A stretch of DNA of 64,000 nt from Saccopteryx bilineata (taxonomy: Eukaryota > Chordata > Mammalia > Chiroptera > Emballonuridae): contig NC_089492.1 in NCBI RefSeq assembly GCF_036850765.1, positions 76,457,982-76,521,981 of the forward strand, given 5' to 3'. Below the pieces are notes generated by a model. The model was given only the letters and a program-made list of their open reading frames with translations. It had not been told where the DNA came from and did no database searches. Numbering within the stretch: position 1 is the stretch's first letter; every line of letters starts with the position of its first letter. This document shows positions 21,641-33,843 of the stretch, in pieces. Position numbers and translations under genes: made by a program.

Positions 21641-23947
21641 GGAGCTGACACTTTGCCACCATCTCCACCTTGCAACAACGACAACAGAGTGGGGAGGGGA
21701 GGGTAAAGGCTTGAGGCCATTAACTGGGGAGGAGAGGATAAAGACTTGGGGCAATTAACACAATCAACACAGCCCTTGAAAACGTGTGACACATATTTTA
21801 CTTACTGGGAAGTTTGTTTCTCTTTCGGCTCCACCGGAAGCTCTATATGGGCAGGGACTTTTGTTGGCTTTGTGTTTTGCTACATCCTCAAGATCCAGAC
21901 GGCAGCACATTATAACCTAATGTTTAACCAATACTGGATGAGTCAAGTAGGTGGATCACATTAATTATGTTGGCTTGTGTTTAAAGCCCAAATTCCTTGT
22001 GATACAATGTAATTTTGTTCGTTTATCTCCATCTTCTGATATAAAGATCATTGTTCACATTTGCTGAGTACAGAAACTGCTGGCTGTTCAGGATAAATAT
22101 TATTTCTGGGAGCTTTAAAAATTTGCTAGGCTTCAAAATAGTTTAACATTTCTCTAGGACATATAAACAGTACCATATAAAAGTAGATTATTAGGTGAGC
22201 AGAAAATCAGCAGTGGGTTTTACATACATTTTGGCAGAGAATATATTGTTGCTGCTTATATGGGAATAATATAAATATAAATTTCAAACTTCCAAAATTT
22301 GACTCTAAAAATTCTCAAGACCTTTGGATCTGTTCTTAGAGGTATGGGACACAGGGCAGTAACGACCCAAGGTACCGTTGTTGGGCTTTTAGGGTCCACA
22401 GAAACACAATCATTTCTCTTTCCCCTCCACCCCACTAATTCCAGAAGACAAAGAATAAAGAAATTTCATTGAGGTCATGCCTTAAAGGGGAATTTCTGTG
22501 TGCTCTCTCTCTATATGTATATTTATATTTTTAGTATTTCTATATATTTTTTGTCCCCTTGAAATTTAAATTTGTGCTGCCAGTGTTTGTGACAGATAAT
22601 GAGATAGGAGATAAAACAGGCGTTAATGCTCAGTTATATAAGGGGGACTTTTGCATGTATCTATACTTAGCAGCAGGCTAATTTGGGATTCCCAGGAGAA
22701 AGCCAGGTTTTGAACACATGGAGTGAGTATTTGAGGTTTCATCATCTTTGTGATTAACCCCTCAGATGGGCAGCTTTCAGAACAGAACGCTTGATTCCAT
22801 GTGATCAGGTGGGTCTCTTATTTTGGATAGAGAGGAATCTGGAAAGTTAAGGGCCTAGAGACATCCTCAATTTATAGTCTCTTTCTATATCTCTCTCTGA
22901 CACTCAATAGAGTCCTCACACAATGACCACTGCAAGTTATAAACTTAAAATGTGGCAAACATTTCTCAGAAAGGCTTCATTTACAAATTCATATAAACAT
23001 GTTTGCCGTATTATTTGTGAGACCTTAAATGCGCTCAGTCTAGTTTAACTTTTGGTCTTTTTGGGTAGGTGTTTAGAGGTTCCTTCTCAGCAAACATTCA
23101 TTGAGAGTCCACCAAACCTGCTAAATGCAATTTGGCAAAGCCCCTGGCCCTAGGGAGCTCAGCACCTTGGGGGAAGATCTGCATGCCTGGCAATGTCAGC
23201 ACAGGGGCATGATGGGTATGATTGGAAAAAGGGTGCAGTGGCAGGCCTGAGGAGGGGTGCATCAGGGCATTGAGGACGTCAGGGAACACGAAGAAAGTGG
23301 ACTAACAGCAGTGATGGTGTCATGCCTTCCCATTTGCAGAAGTCCTTTTACAGTCACGGTCCACTCCCATCCTGGCAGTTTCCCCACTTGCAGGTTCAGG
23401 CTGGGCGTTATTCCCCTGGCACCTAGAGGAGGAGACAGCAGAAGGTTGTACATGTTCAAGGTCAGGCCCACTTTGTAAATGGTTGAACCTGCAGCACTCG
23501 TGGATCTATCCTGCAGCACTTTTTCCCTCCTAATGTTATCACCGCTCCCTCCTTCAGCCAGGCTTGGGTGACTTCCAGCTGTGTGGCCAGGTCCAGTCTT
23601 CCTAGGACTTCCCTCCCTCAAGTGCAAAATGAGGACATCACTCAGGAAGATTTCTAAGATCTTGTGCCTCTAATGGCTGATGGTTCCAAGAATCTTGGCT
23701 TCTCTAGTCAAACTGAGGAAGCTCAAAGTGAAAGTAGTATCAGTTTTTTACTCATGTTTTGCAGACTCCTGTGTGGCACGTTGGTCTTCACTTTTTAAAA
23801 ATATCTGTTTCAAGATGAAGAATTGAGGAGCTGCGATCCCACCACTTCTCTGTGGCCCCACAGTGTCCTTGCAGGGTCCGCACCTAGGCTTCTACTCCTG
23901 AGTTACTGATTCTTGTTCCTCTGTGTGAAATGCCTTGTCTAGGAACT
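21641..23947. other. Mostly unique non-coding DNA
   Basis: A degraded MIR-like segment at about 23555-23670 (CCAGCTGTGTGGCCAGGTCC, AAATGAGGACATCA) is the only recognisable part. The 121-residue minus frame at 23262-23627 has no known domain. Confidence 0.4.
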
Positions 23948-24400
23948 TCCACTCTTTTTATTAAAATATGTTTCAGGTGTACAACATTATAATTGGACAT
24001 TTGTACACACTACAAAGTAATCACCGCTAAAAGTCTAATTACTATCCATCACCACACAACTGACCCCCTTCACCACATTCACCCTTCCCAACCATCATAC
24101 CCTCTGGTAACCACCTGTCTGTTCTCTATATCTGAGTTTGTTTTGTTTTATTTTTTTAGATTCCACATGAGTGAAATCATATAGTGTTTGTCTTTTTCCT
24201 TCTGACTTATTTCACTTAGCATAATACCTCCTAGGTCCATCCGTGTTGCCATAAATGGCAAGATTTTATTCTTTTTAGTGGCTGAGTAGTATTCCATTGT
24301 ATATATGTATACCACATCTTTATCCAGTCATCTATCGATGGACAGAGGTTGTTTTTTATATCTGGGCTATTGAAAATAATGCTGCACATTGTACCTCTTC
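23948..24400 (-). mobile_element. L1 3' fragment, antisense
   Basis: Begins TTTTTATTAAAATATGTTTC AGGTGTACAAC and continues with CCATCACCACACAACTGACC, GATTCCACATGAGTGAAATC, TTCACTTAGCATAATACC and TCCATTGTATATATGTATAC. These are diagnostic antisense L1 3' sequences. No coding frame is left. Confidence 0.88.
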
Positions 24401-25232
24401 ATTTTTATTTTTTACTTCTCTTTGTAGTGGGTTATATTTAAAACTGTTCTATAATTAAAAGTCTCAGCTACTTCTTGCTCTAGATGTTTTAAAGTATGTG
24501 TGTGTGCCCACACACATGCACATGTGTTTTGTAACTTGTCCATTGTTGAAAGGAGAGGCTGCAGGTTGAAAGTTGGAAGGCTAAGCCCCAAATGACAGAC
24601 ATTTTATTTATTTTGAACAAGTAGCTCTTGAAAATGGAAGAGATTCTAGAAAGAACTACACAGTATTTGAAAACTTTCAGGTGCCATGTAACAGTTGGGG
24701 GATTTTATATTTAAAAATCTGGGTTTATGACTTCTCCTGGAAATCAGACCATGCAGCTAGCTCCCCTGGAATGCCACCAGCAGCCCTCACTGACTGTTGG
24801 CAGCTCATGGGCTCACCAGGCCTCTCCCCGGCCTCATCCCAAGTCCTCACCACTGGCACCCTGACCAGTCCTTTAAGTCCCTGGGTGGCCCCTGGAGACA
24901 TTTGTGTTCCCACTTGCTCACCTGAAGTATTTGCACACTAGATGTCCCAGCAACTCAGAAGGGAGCCCACTGAACCTTGGCAGAGCAGAGCGGCTCCTAG
25001 TCAGCAGGACAGGAAGGCCAATTTTACCTGCAGTGTTAGAAGGAAGGTAGGTGGGGTCAAACAGGAGATTCCTGAGGCCTGAGAAGCAACTGCCAATCAG
25101 GAGAGAGGCTTGGGATTGGCTAGGATATTTGTTCTCTGGACAACCAACCAACAAACAATAAGTAAAACAAGGGGACCAAAGCAGAGCAAAAAGAGGAAAA
25201 GCAATAGGGCTCGCTGAAGGGCAAATGCACAG
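24401..25232. other. Unique non-coding DNA
   Basis: Overlapping open frames on both strands (24681-24941, 24918-25313) show no resemblance to a protein family. No repeat is recognised. Confidence 0.4.
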
Positions 25233-25234
25233 TA

Positions 25235-25878
25235 CAGGGGTCCTTGGGTTACTACACAGTTCCATTCCTATGACAGTGACAAAAACCGAATTTTGGTGTA
25301 AGTCAAAATACACTCTAGCCTAAGTCACTTACCTATCCTAACACAGTTGTAAAATCATAATCTAGAACAAAAAGCACAATTAAGCCACAGAAAAAGGAAA
25401 AGAACATAAATATACTGTACTGTACTGTAGTAACAGAAAAAAATGAGTGTAAACAAATATTCCTTACCTTTAGTCCTGTGGTTGGCTTGCACACTGGAAG
25501 GGGCATTGCAAGGTGGTAGAGAGTGACTTATTGGGAGGACGGAGCTGCAGAGGCAGGAGAACCTGCCGAAGGTGCTGGAGATACTGGGTCAGGTGAATCA
25601 GGATTGCCTAAGAACATGCTTGAGATGCTGGAGATGATTCTACCTGTACTACAGGTGTTTCATCTCAAGAAGCAGCTGATGTAGAGGGTACAGGATCTGT
25701 TGCAGCCTCTCTGCCTTCTTAAAGAACTGTTCCAAGCTAGTCTGGAAGGTTGATGACTTCTTCTCTTCCAAAATCTGCCTTAATACTCACGTCTCAATTT
25801 TTTAAGGTTTTTATGGGAGTGAGCGTTGTAAACTTGAAACATCGTTTGCCGAAACTGTTGTAATCTGAGGACCCCCTG
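25235..25878 (-). mobile_element. Tigger/pogo DNA transposon, internally deleted copy 2
   Basis: Left end CAGGGGTCCTTGGGTTACTA and right end GAGGACCCCCTG are inverted repeats, with TA on both sides (25233-25234, 25879-25880). The left 200 bp match copy 1 at 13,315. The middle differs: it keeps sequence I place in the C-terminal transposase region and lacks the helix-turn-helix part seen in copy 1. Length 644 bp, without a usable frame. Confidence 0.9.
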
Positions 25879-26138
25879 TAATGGCAAACTGAAAAAACAC
25901 ATGAACTAGAGAAGATGAGCAAATTATTCATCCCTCCGCTTTCCATCTGCCAAAGGGGGCACTATTCTGAGAGGGCAGTGGTGAGGAGAGAGGAGTATAA
26001 TGACAGACCCCCCCACACACTGCCTGGCCTGTGACAGCCATAGAGAACAGGACGGCGTGGGAACTCCTCGGTGCAGGTGCAGCTGCTTCGCTACACGCTC
26101 CAGGGAGTCAAATGCTTATCACTTTTTTTCTGGATATA

Positions 26139-26140
<2 letters not shown>

Positions 26141-26189
<49 letters not shown>
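26141..26189. repeat. (GT)n microsatellite
   Basis: About 24 uninterrupted TG units, the longest dinucleotide GT run in the window and probably length-variable. Confidence 0.96.
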
Positions 26190-26190
<1 letters not shown>

Positions 26191-27004
26191 CTTTTTAAAA
26201 TAAAACGTAACCTTTGGGTACTGAAAATGAGTTTTTGAGTACGGCAGCGTTCCTGCTCCCTGGTAAGTGCGGCCTCCTGGTCCCACAGCAGTTGTGGGCG
26301 GGGACTACAGCACGGACGCCTGCGCAGTTAGGGGGCAGCTTGACTGTCCAAGGTGACGAGTTCACTGTTCCCATAACTAAGCCCCTGTTCCGGGGGAGCC
26401 CCAGGCGGGTTCAGAGCCGGGCTGTGTATGAACCTAGCAGAGGGACGAAGGTCTGTCTGTGTAGGTTTCTTTGATTTCATTGGACACTTCTCATCCCTCC
26501 TGGCTCTCCTTCCAAGCACGTGGGAAGGCCGTGCTTTCCGGTTGCCCTGAGTTCAGGCATGCCAGTGGGGCTTCCTTTGGTTGATGGAATGTGTTTAGAG
26601 GCGATTTGAGTCACATCAAGAAGCTGCCTAGACACATAAGTTAGGAGAGCGTGTCGTGTGGGCTTGCCACATAAACCCTGGTGACTCAGAGGAGTGGAGA
26701 CCCTCTGAGAACCTGCACTGTGCACTCAGGTGGCACAAGAAACAAATGTCTGTGTGCATGCAGGCCATGCCCGGTTTCATTGTTGCTTCCATAACTCAGC
26801 CCAACCTGACTGATGGGGTTGATAGTCCAGGGCTTTTTTTTTTAAACTTAAGGAGGAGAGAGTGTTTGGTTCTCTTGCTTCTTTTGTGGAGGGAACAGAA
26901 GGGGATGACAGGGACAAGGACAGTGGAAGGACATGACATGTGTCTGCAGAAGCAGATTAAGTTCAATTGAGGCCCTGGGCGCAGAACAAAATATTGGGCC
27001 TCTT
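26190..27004. other. Unique DNA, mildly GC-rich at 26.25-26.45 kb
   Basis: A few CpGs at 26290-26330 and 26385-26450 do not amount to an island. No exon or repeat is recognised. Confidence 0.4.
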
Positions 27005-27022
27005 AAAAAAAAGAGACAGGGG

Positions 27023-27400
27023 GCCCTGGCCGGTTGGCTCAGTGGTAGAGCGTCGGCCTGGTGTGCGGAAGTCCCGGGTTCGATTCCTGGCCAGGGCACA
27101 CAGGAGAAGTGCCCATCTGCTTCTCCACCCCTCCCGCTCTCCTTCCTCTTGGTCTCTCTCTTCCCCTCCCGCAGCTGAGGCTCCATTGGAGCAAAGATGG
27201 CCCAGGCGCTGGGGATGGCTCCTTGGCCTCTGCCCTAGGCGCTAGAGTGGCTCTGGTTGCGACAGAGCTACGCCCAGGAGGGGCAGAGCGTCGCCCCCTG
27301 GTGGGTGTGGCGGGTGGATCCCGGTCAGGCGCATGCAGGAGTCTGTCTGACTGTCTCTCCCGTTTCCAGCTTCAGAAAAAATACAAAAAAAAAAAAAAAA
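27023..27400 (+). mobile_element. tRNA-derived bat SINE, type A
   Basis: Intact head GCCCTGGCCGGTTGGCTCAG and B-box GGTTCGATTCC. AAAAGAGACAGGG-like flanks on both sides mark the duplication, and the A20 tail is uninterrupted. Carries one CTCF-like core on the minus strand (27288-27304); the second core of the cassette is absent. Confidence 0.95.
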
Positions 27401-27419
27401 AAAAGAGAGAGACAGGGAA

Positions 27420-29299
27420 AATAAAAATACATGTTAACCATATTATCAAATAAATAAAAAATACTATGCACTGTTAATGTTAAAAATGCGCATATAAAAC
27501 CAAACTTGGTGTCATTAGAAAAAAGTATAAAGTTGGGGTTTTGTGGGGCCCTTCAGAAGTCGGGGCCTAGGGTGTGTGCCAGGTGCGCCTGCGGTTAAAT
27601 CTGCATCTGTGCGTCTGTGCTCTATCTGACCCGCTGGAAGCCATGGTGGAGAAAGAAGTTGAGCTGGAAGCTGAAGGGACTCGCCATTGAGGTTGTCAAA
27701 GAGTCTTGCCTTAAGTTTTCAGGCCTAAGTGACCAAGAGGTGCCCTGAAATCAGGGGAGGGCCATGCCTCCGCCCTTCTCTCAGGATCCAGCAGTGCTGT
27801 GACATCTGATGGGCCAGTGGTGTTTCCACACTGGTGAGCAGCAGAGGCAGGCATGATATCCTGAAGTGATAGCAGGAGCAGAAAACCTGGGTAGATCTGT
27901 AACTGAGCAGGCCTGCGACAGCACTCTGGAGACTCCCAGAAACAGCTAGGGAGGTTTGGGTGGAGCAGCTGAGGTCCTGGGGTTACCCTGGTGGGGCTAA
28001 GAGGCACTATCATTTGGAATTAATGTTAGTGGGACCTCATGTTTATATGGACAGGCTTGGGAGGTATGGGGACACGGAGTCAGAAAATAAGCCAGCTGCT
28101 GTTGCTCGGCTGGGCCTGAGGCATGGTTCCCCTGTGCACCTGCTGTCCTTTCCGACTGAGTACTGAGTCCTTTCACCTGTCCGTGAGGGTTGGAGTATTT
28201 TCTTTAGCAATCAAACTGAATGTATGAGGTATTCCTTCTTGAGGAAGAAGACCAAAGTATTTAACATTATTTTTGAAACCACTGTGATTTCTAGACTTCA
28301 TTACAGGACAAATTTTCCTTTGTTTTTCTTTTTTTAATAAAGTACTGTTTTTGCAGGGAGGAGAGATTGGGAGGTGGTGTGCCAAGCCCCTTGTCTATGA
28401 AATGACTTCCAGAAGCCAATATGTACTCACAAGGTGAAGTTTATAGGGAGAGAAGAGTGTTTCATAGGAGGAAGTAATAGACAAATGGCTCTGGAAACAC
28501 AGCTATCTGCGTGAGTCTCAATGGTACAAAAAAAGGAGACTATTTTATTATAATGAAACTTAAATTGGGTTGGGGTTCCATTTTAACACTCTTTACAAAT
28601 GCACACATTGTCATACTCTCTAGGGAATGTTATTAACAGCTTACATTCATCTTAGGTCCTCTGATCCCAGAAGGTGATCTCAGAGAATTGATTCTCTGTT
28701 TTATTATCTTTGTCCCTGTCTTTGGTCAGCAGTGTGCAGTTTCCAGGGGATACCTGCAGTTATAACCCAGCTTTGAGCTTCATTCTTCTCCATCTGCTTG
28801 GGCGGATGGCTTAGGCCACCCTGGGCTTCCTCGTTTTGTGCACAACGGACTCATCTTCCTCTTGTCATAGAGTATAAAATTCTGGGGCAACATCAACGTG
28901 GAAAATAGCATTTATTCTTTTTATTGTCAATGGCAAATTGTTAAATTTGTTAATAAGGTCTCATTTCTTCCAAATAGTCTAACATTTAACTTACAAAGGT
29001 CTTTCAAATAAATTAACAGTTTATCACCCCCAAATGATGAAGTCCCGAATCTCACTCAAGGTCACCAATTGGTAGAAGAAAGAGAACTCAAACTCAGGAC
29101 TTCAGGCTCCTTGACCATCCCTCGCTTTCATTTTGGGGGCATTGTTAAATAATTAAGGGGTGCTAGAAAGAACCTATAGGCAAACAGGTATCTGGGATCT
29201 GACAATTTAGGATAAAAAATATTAAAAGAAAGTAGTTGCCTACATATTATTTAATCCAAACCCTTCCTTATTATTTTTAAGAGAATGATAACAATAAAC
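27420..29299. other. Unique non-coding DNA
   Basis: Nothing recognised. Frames at 27711-28013 (minus) and 27960-28166 (plus) overlap each other and have no known domains. Confidence 0.4.
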
Positions 29300-29490
29300 T
29301 ATTAGTAGCAACCTCACTGACTGAATGACCATCGGAGCCAAGCATGGCACTCAGCCCGATGCCTGTCAGTCAATGCTCATGCTAACTCCATGATGTCAGT
29401 CCTATTTTAGCCCCATTTTGTTGGTGAGGAACTGAGGTTTGCAGAGCTTACGTGCCTGTCTGGGTTTGTGCAGCAAGCAGCTGAGATCTC
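29300..29490 (-). mobile_element. MIR SINE, antisense
   Basis: Plus-strand reading has CCAAGCATGGCACTCAG, CTAACTCCATGATGTCAGTC, CCCCATTTTGTTGGTGAGGA ACTGAGG and GCAGCAAGCAGCTGAG, the antisense MIR order. Confidence 0.7.
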
Positions 29491-30389
29491 TTCACAAGCA
29501 CACCATTGACTTTATTCTTATACCTGAGAACACCTCATTTCCAAAAAAGAAAAAAAAATTTTTCCTGAAATTAAAATTTTTTTTAACCAATCCAGAAGCA
29601 AGCAGAAGAAGCCAAGAGACCCATATAACAGACTTAAGCTTTGCGTACTGGACTCTGACTCCGTTAGATGCTTGTTAATTTTGTCAGTTTTCCTGGGAGG
29701 TGAATTTGCTTTGCAGCCAAGCCTTAAGCTTGTATGTATTAACCATTAAATTAAGCTAGACCCAGCCCACCTCCAGCCAAGCACAACTTATGCAACTTGG
29801 AGGGAACAGATGGTAAATTAAGATAGAGCATCGTGAAACAGTTTTCATTTAAAGAAAAGCCATTTAGTATATTATTTTTTTGCAACTACAGGGTCCTGAC
29901 CCTTCGGGGTTTTTGAAAGGATACCCAGGATTGATTGAGGAAAGGGAAAAATGTCAGCTTTCGAAAGGTTGTGGCACATTAGATGGCGTTCTGATGCCTG
30001 TCATGACTTCCTCCTGCCAAAATGAGATTCATTAAAGAAAACGCTTAACAAAATTAAAACTCTCCTCGCCAATATCCTCCCCTCCATATGTTAGCCGCTG
30101 ACCACGCTGTTTGACAACCAGGCCGCGCGAGTGACCAGGGGAACGTTGCTCCTAAGAGGGATGACAAGAAGCACTGGGAACTGTTTACTTTCTTTCAACC
30201 CAAAATACAAAACCAGCTGACTGATGGCTGACATCAAGGATCAGGAGCCCATGGGGACACAAGGCGGTGCTCCTACCGTGGAGCAGGGCTCAGCAGTCCA
30301 GATGTGATTGTTCCTGCGGCAGTGAGGCCGGCACGCCTGAATTCTGTCGGGCAGTCTGGAAGCCTAGATATTCCAAGAGTTGATGTTGT
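29491..30389. other. Unique AT-rich DNA
   Basis: No gene or repeat is recognised. Confidence 0.4.
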
Positions 30390-30630
30390 TGTAGTCTTGA
30401 CTTCAAAGGGAGCCTGAAGGTTGAATTCCTTCCTTCCTGGAGGAGGGTTTTATAGAATTTGTTAAGGCATTACACTGATTGGGCGAGGCCCACCCATGTT
30501 GTGTAGGGGAATCTGCTTTACTCAAAGTCTATTGATGTAGCTGCCCAGAGCAGGCCAGTATTTGGTGAAACAACTGGGCACCGTAGTCAAGCCAAGTTGA
30601 TGTATAAAACTAACCATTTATTTTTATGAA
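30390..30630 (+). repeat. Old interspersed repeat of uncertain class
   Basis: GATTGGGCGAGGCCCACCCA, GGGGAATCTGCTTTACTCAA and AACTGGGCACCGTAGTCAAG CCAAGTTGA are phrases I know from a common mammalian interspersed repeat (probably LTR-related), but I cannot name the family with confidence. Confidence 0.5.
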
Positions 30631-32084
30631 ACAGACCTTTGAAAGTTCTAGACAGTTGTAAAATATGACCTGGACCGAAGCTAGTGATAATTCATAAAGT
30701 ACATCTATTGTTACTCACGTAACTGAACTCTTTGGGCTTTTCTTTTGCCTCCCCCTCACCTTCTCCCCCTTCCTTTCCCTCCTTGCATTAAACTTGCTTT
30801 CAGACAATATAAAATCCTAGTACCACAGGTGGTATTCCAGACAGCCAGTATAATTGCTCATCCTCTGCTATAATTGTTAATAAAAAAAATCTGAATTAAT
30901 CAATTTTTTTAACTAAGAGTTTATTTGCTTGTTTATGAATTTCAATAGCTCTATTGGCAGTTCCCTCTTTTTATGGAGACATTTTCTTGTCCTTCTGTAA
31001 AAATCTGTTTATCTATTTATCTATTATCTATCTATCATCTATCCATCCATTTAGCTATCTTTGGAAGGCAGCTATGCTCACCACTATACCACCAACGCTG
31101 CTATTTAGCTACCTTTTATCTGTAACAACCCATAGTCATACAGATACTCCCTACAGCACGGGGTTCAAGTTGACTCCCATATAGCTCCTTGTTTGATTGA
31201 TCTCCCTGTGTGTATTCAGTGTCTCATCACCTCTGCTTCCTTCTCCACATGGACCTACTTGTCCACCTACCTACTTGTCCAGCCAGACTTCCGACCCTTT
31301 ACACTGCCTCCATTCCCATGGGCAGACTCCCTCTCCACCCTTCTTGGGCTCTAAAACTTCTCTGAATGCTGCCCTCACCCCCACGCACGGTGCCCTTTAG
31401 ACCTTTCTTAGGCTCTGACATCAGTTTCTGGGAAGTCATTTCACATGGACAGAAGGTTTCTTTTAAAGGAGAAAACATCACACATGGTTTTAGAAAGAAC
31501 TGCTTCCTGGGCCCTTTGTCTTAAGAGAAATCATCATAAAGCGTGGGCATAGCAAAGCGGCCACTTGGAACTGTTAAGGGGCATGCTAGACAGCTGTACA
31601 GCCAAGAAGACCACAAAAGCGCCAGAACTCTTAAGCACTGCATAGTTTTTGAAGTAAATGGGCTTCTGATGGCTCTTTTGTCCTTGAGGAAACAAGGCCT
31701 AAGAGGGTTGCTTGTGCAGCACTTCTGTGATTTTGTCTATGAGAGCACAGACCTCTCTCACAGGTGAGACCCTTGTGTCATGTGCTGGGTAGACAAAGTT
31801 CAGAGATGGCTAGTTTGCTGAGCATGAAAAAGCAATGAGAAGAAGTGCCCCCCTCCCCATCCCACAGATCTCAGGTGCTTTCCGCAACTCCCCCACTCAT
31901 GGGGGAGGGGCAGAGGGAAGGCTCACAGACTGGTTTCTGAGCTCCAAGGCCTGTGTTCTTACTTCTACGTATCTGGTTGTGATAGTTCATGTTATGTGTC
32001 ATGGGATGCCCAGAGAGTCAGTTAGACAGCATTTTGGGTGTGTCTGTGAGGGTGTTTCTGGAAGAAGCATTTGAATTGATGGAC
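30631..32084. other. Mostly unique DNA with a CTAT-type low-complexity stretch
   Basis: ATCTATTTATCTATTATCTA-type low-complexity sequence spans 31005-31060. A donor-like CACAG-GTGAGA at about 31763 follows a 74-codon frame that resembles nothing known. Confidence 0.4.
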
Positions 32085-32430
32085 TTTGAATTTGTGAGTA
32101 AACAGACGGTCATCCCCACTGTGGGTGGGCCTCATCTAATCAGGTGAAGGTCTCAGTAGAACAAAGTGGCAGGGGCAGTTTGAATTCTCCCTCTGCTGAC
32201 TGGCTATGCTGGAACATTGGCCTCCTACATCATCAGCTCCCTGGGGTTTCCAGCTGTCATATGGTGGATTGTGGAACTTTTTAGCCTCTATAATCGCATT
32301 AATATCTTATAAAGAAATCTTATCATAAATTTTAATATATCATATATGGGAGATTATATATAACATACATAAATTATAAATATATAATCTCCTATTTGCT
32401 CTTTTTCTCTGGAAATTCCTAACACACCAG
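32085..32430 (+). repeat. Old interspersed repeat of uncertain class
   Basis: CCCCACTGTGGGTGGGCCTC ATCTAATCAGG, GAAGGTCTCAGTAGAACAAA, GTGGAACTTTTTAGCCTCTA TAATC and CTTTTTCTCTGGAAATTCCT are in the order seen in a widespread mammalian repeat. The class is not certain. Confidence 0.5.
32349..32392. repeat. AT-rich inverted repeat (hairpin)
   Basis: GGAGATTATATATA at 32349-32362 pairs with AATATATAATCTCC at 32379-32392 in 13 of 14 positions across a 16-bp loop. It lies inside the old repeat above. Confidence 0.7.
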
Positions 32431-33518
32431 TCATGACAACTCAAGTCTGAAGGTGGTATTCCATGAATGAGTTTTTACTGAATTTGAGAACCCACGTCAG
32501 ACATTAAAGAATAATTAAACCCAATATTTGGAGCTAAAGATGTTACTGATGGCAAAGGGGGCAAGAATGAGACAGAAGCGTCTTACGGGCAGTCTTCCAT
32601 TTAGATTGTGGCTGTGATGGGACTTAAGGCCACACTGGGAATGGGGTGACAGGTAAAGTGCTGCAGGCCAGTGATGAAGCTTTTCTGTCCTAAGGACGCT
32701 TGCTTCGTCATAAACATGAGACAGAATTCAGTGTCCTAGGAGGCAGATCGTTTTTTGGATAAAGTTTGCAAAAAAAAAGAAAGAGAAAAAAATCTATGAA
32801 ATACTTTGTTGCGGTTCAAAAACAAAGATGGTGTGAGAGTGTGTGTGTGTGTGTGTGTGGGGGGGGGTAATGGGCAGTTACCTGCAGAGCCTAATAGAAT
32901 TGAGGACGTATGACCAGGCTAAAGGTGGCCCCACTGAGGTGTCTGCACAACCCTGGAAGACTCAGGCAGGTCACTTCAGGGGAAGCATGAAGGGACAGTG
33001 GGTGAACAGGAGGTTATATAGAAAACAAATGGAAGAAATGATTTTAAATGAGGGACAGAAGCTGGTTAGTTCAGAACCTACACAAAGGACAAGTAGAAGG
33101 TATGACAATTAGCCCAGCCTAAAAACTAGTTTTACCTATGTTTTAGTTTTACAAACTTTGTTTAAAAATGACTAATTTTTACTGAAAAAGAGTAAAAATG
33201 TTAATCACAGATCTTTATGACAATCCCTGAATTGCAGTTAAACTCTGAATACTAAAGTGAAAATAAAAATGTTAAAGTGCTTATAGAGAAGAAAATCCGA
33301 AAATGTGGGTGAAACACACATCATTGGAAACTGCTGGGGGAGGGGCCGTGCCAGACGGCTGGAGCAGCCCACATGAGAGCCAGAACCAGGAGAGTTTGAG
33401 AACTATAGCTGCGGATGGGCGCTCTTCGATGAACTCACGAAATCTGGTTTAAACTGACACCAGGCTATTTTTCCTTTATTTTTCCCATTTCCTATGGTTA
33501 TTGTTTCTGCTGCAGAAT
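32431..33518. other. Unique DNA with a short (GT)n
   Basis: A (GT)n of about ten units followed by nine G lies at 32839-32867. An 89-codon frame starting just before it is not protein-like. No other element is recognised. Confidence 0.45.
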
Positions 33519-33843
33519 CATGGGGTGGGGATCTTTTTTGGCTGAGAGAGCCATGAATGCCACATATTTTAAAATGTAATTCCATGAGAGCCATACAACG
33601 ACCCATGTACATTACGCATTATCCAATAAAAATTTGGTGTTGTCCCAGAGGACAGCTGTGATTGGCTCCAGTCACCCGCAACCATGAACATGAGCGGTAG
33701 GAAATGAATGGATTGTAATACATGAGAATGTTTTATATTTTTAACGTTATTATTTTTTTTTTTATTAAAGATTTGTCTGCGAGCCAGATGCAGCCATCAA
33801 AAGAACCACACCTGGCTCGCGAGCCATAGGTTCCCGACCCCTG
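33519..33843 (-). mobile_element. Non-autonomous hAT transposon
   Basis: The right end, read inward on the minus strand, is CAGGGGTCGGGAACCTATGG CTCGCGAGCC; the left end CATGGGGTGGGGATCT agrees with it at 13 of 16 positions. The interior (CCTACCGCTCATGTTCATGG on the minus strand) fits a mammalian hAT family I know. No matching 8-bp duplication was found, so the flanks have decayed or an end is off by a little. Confidence 0.78.
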
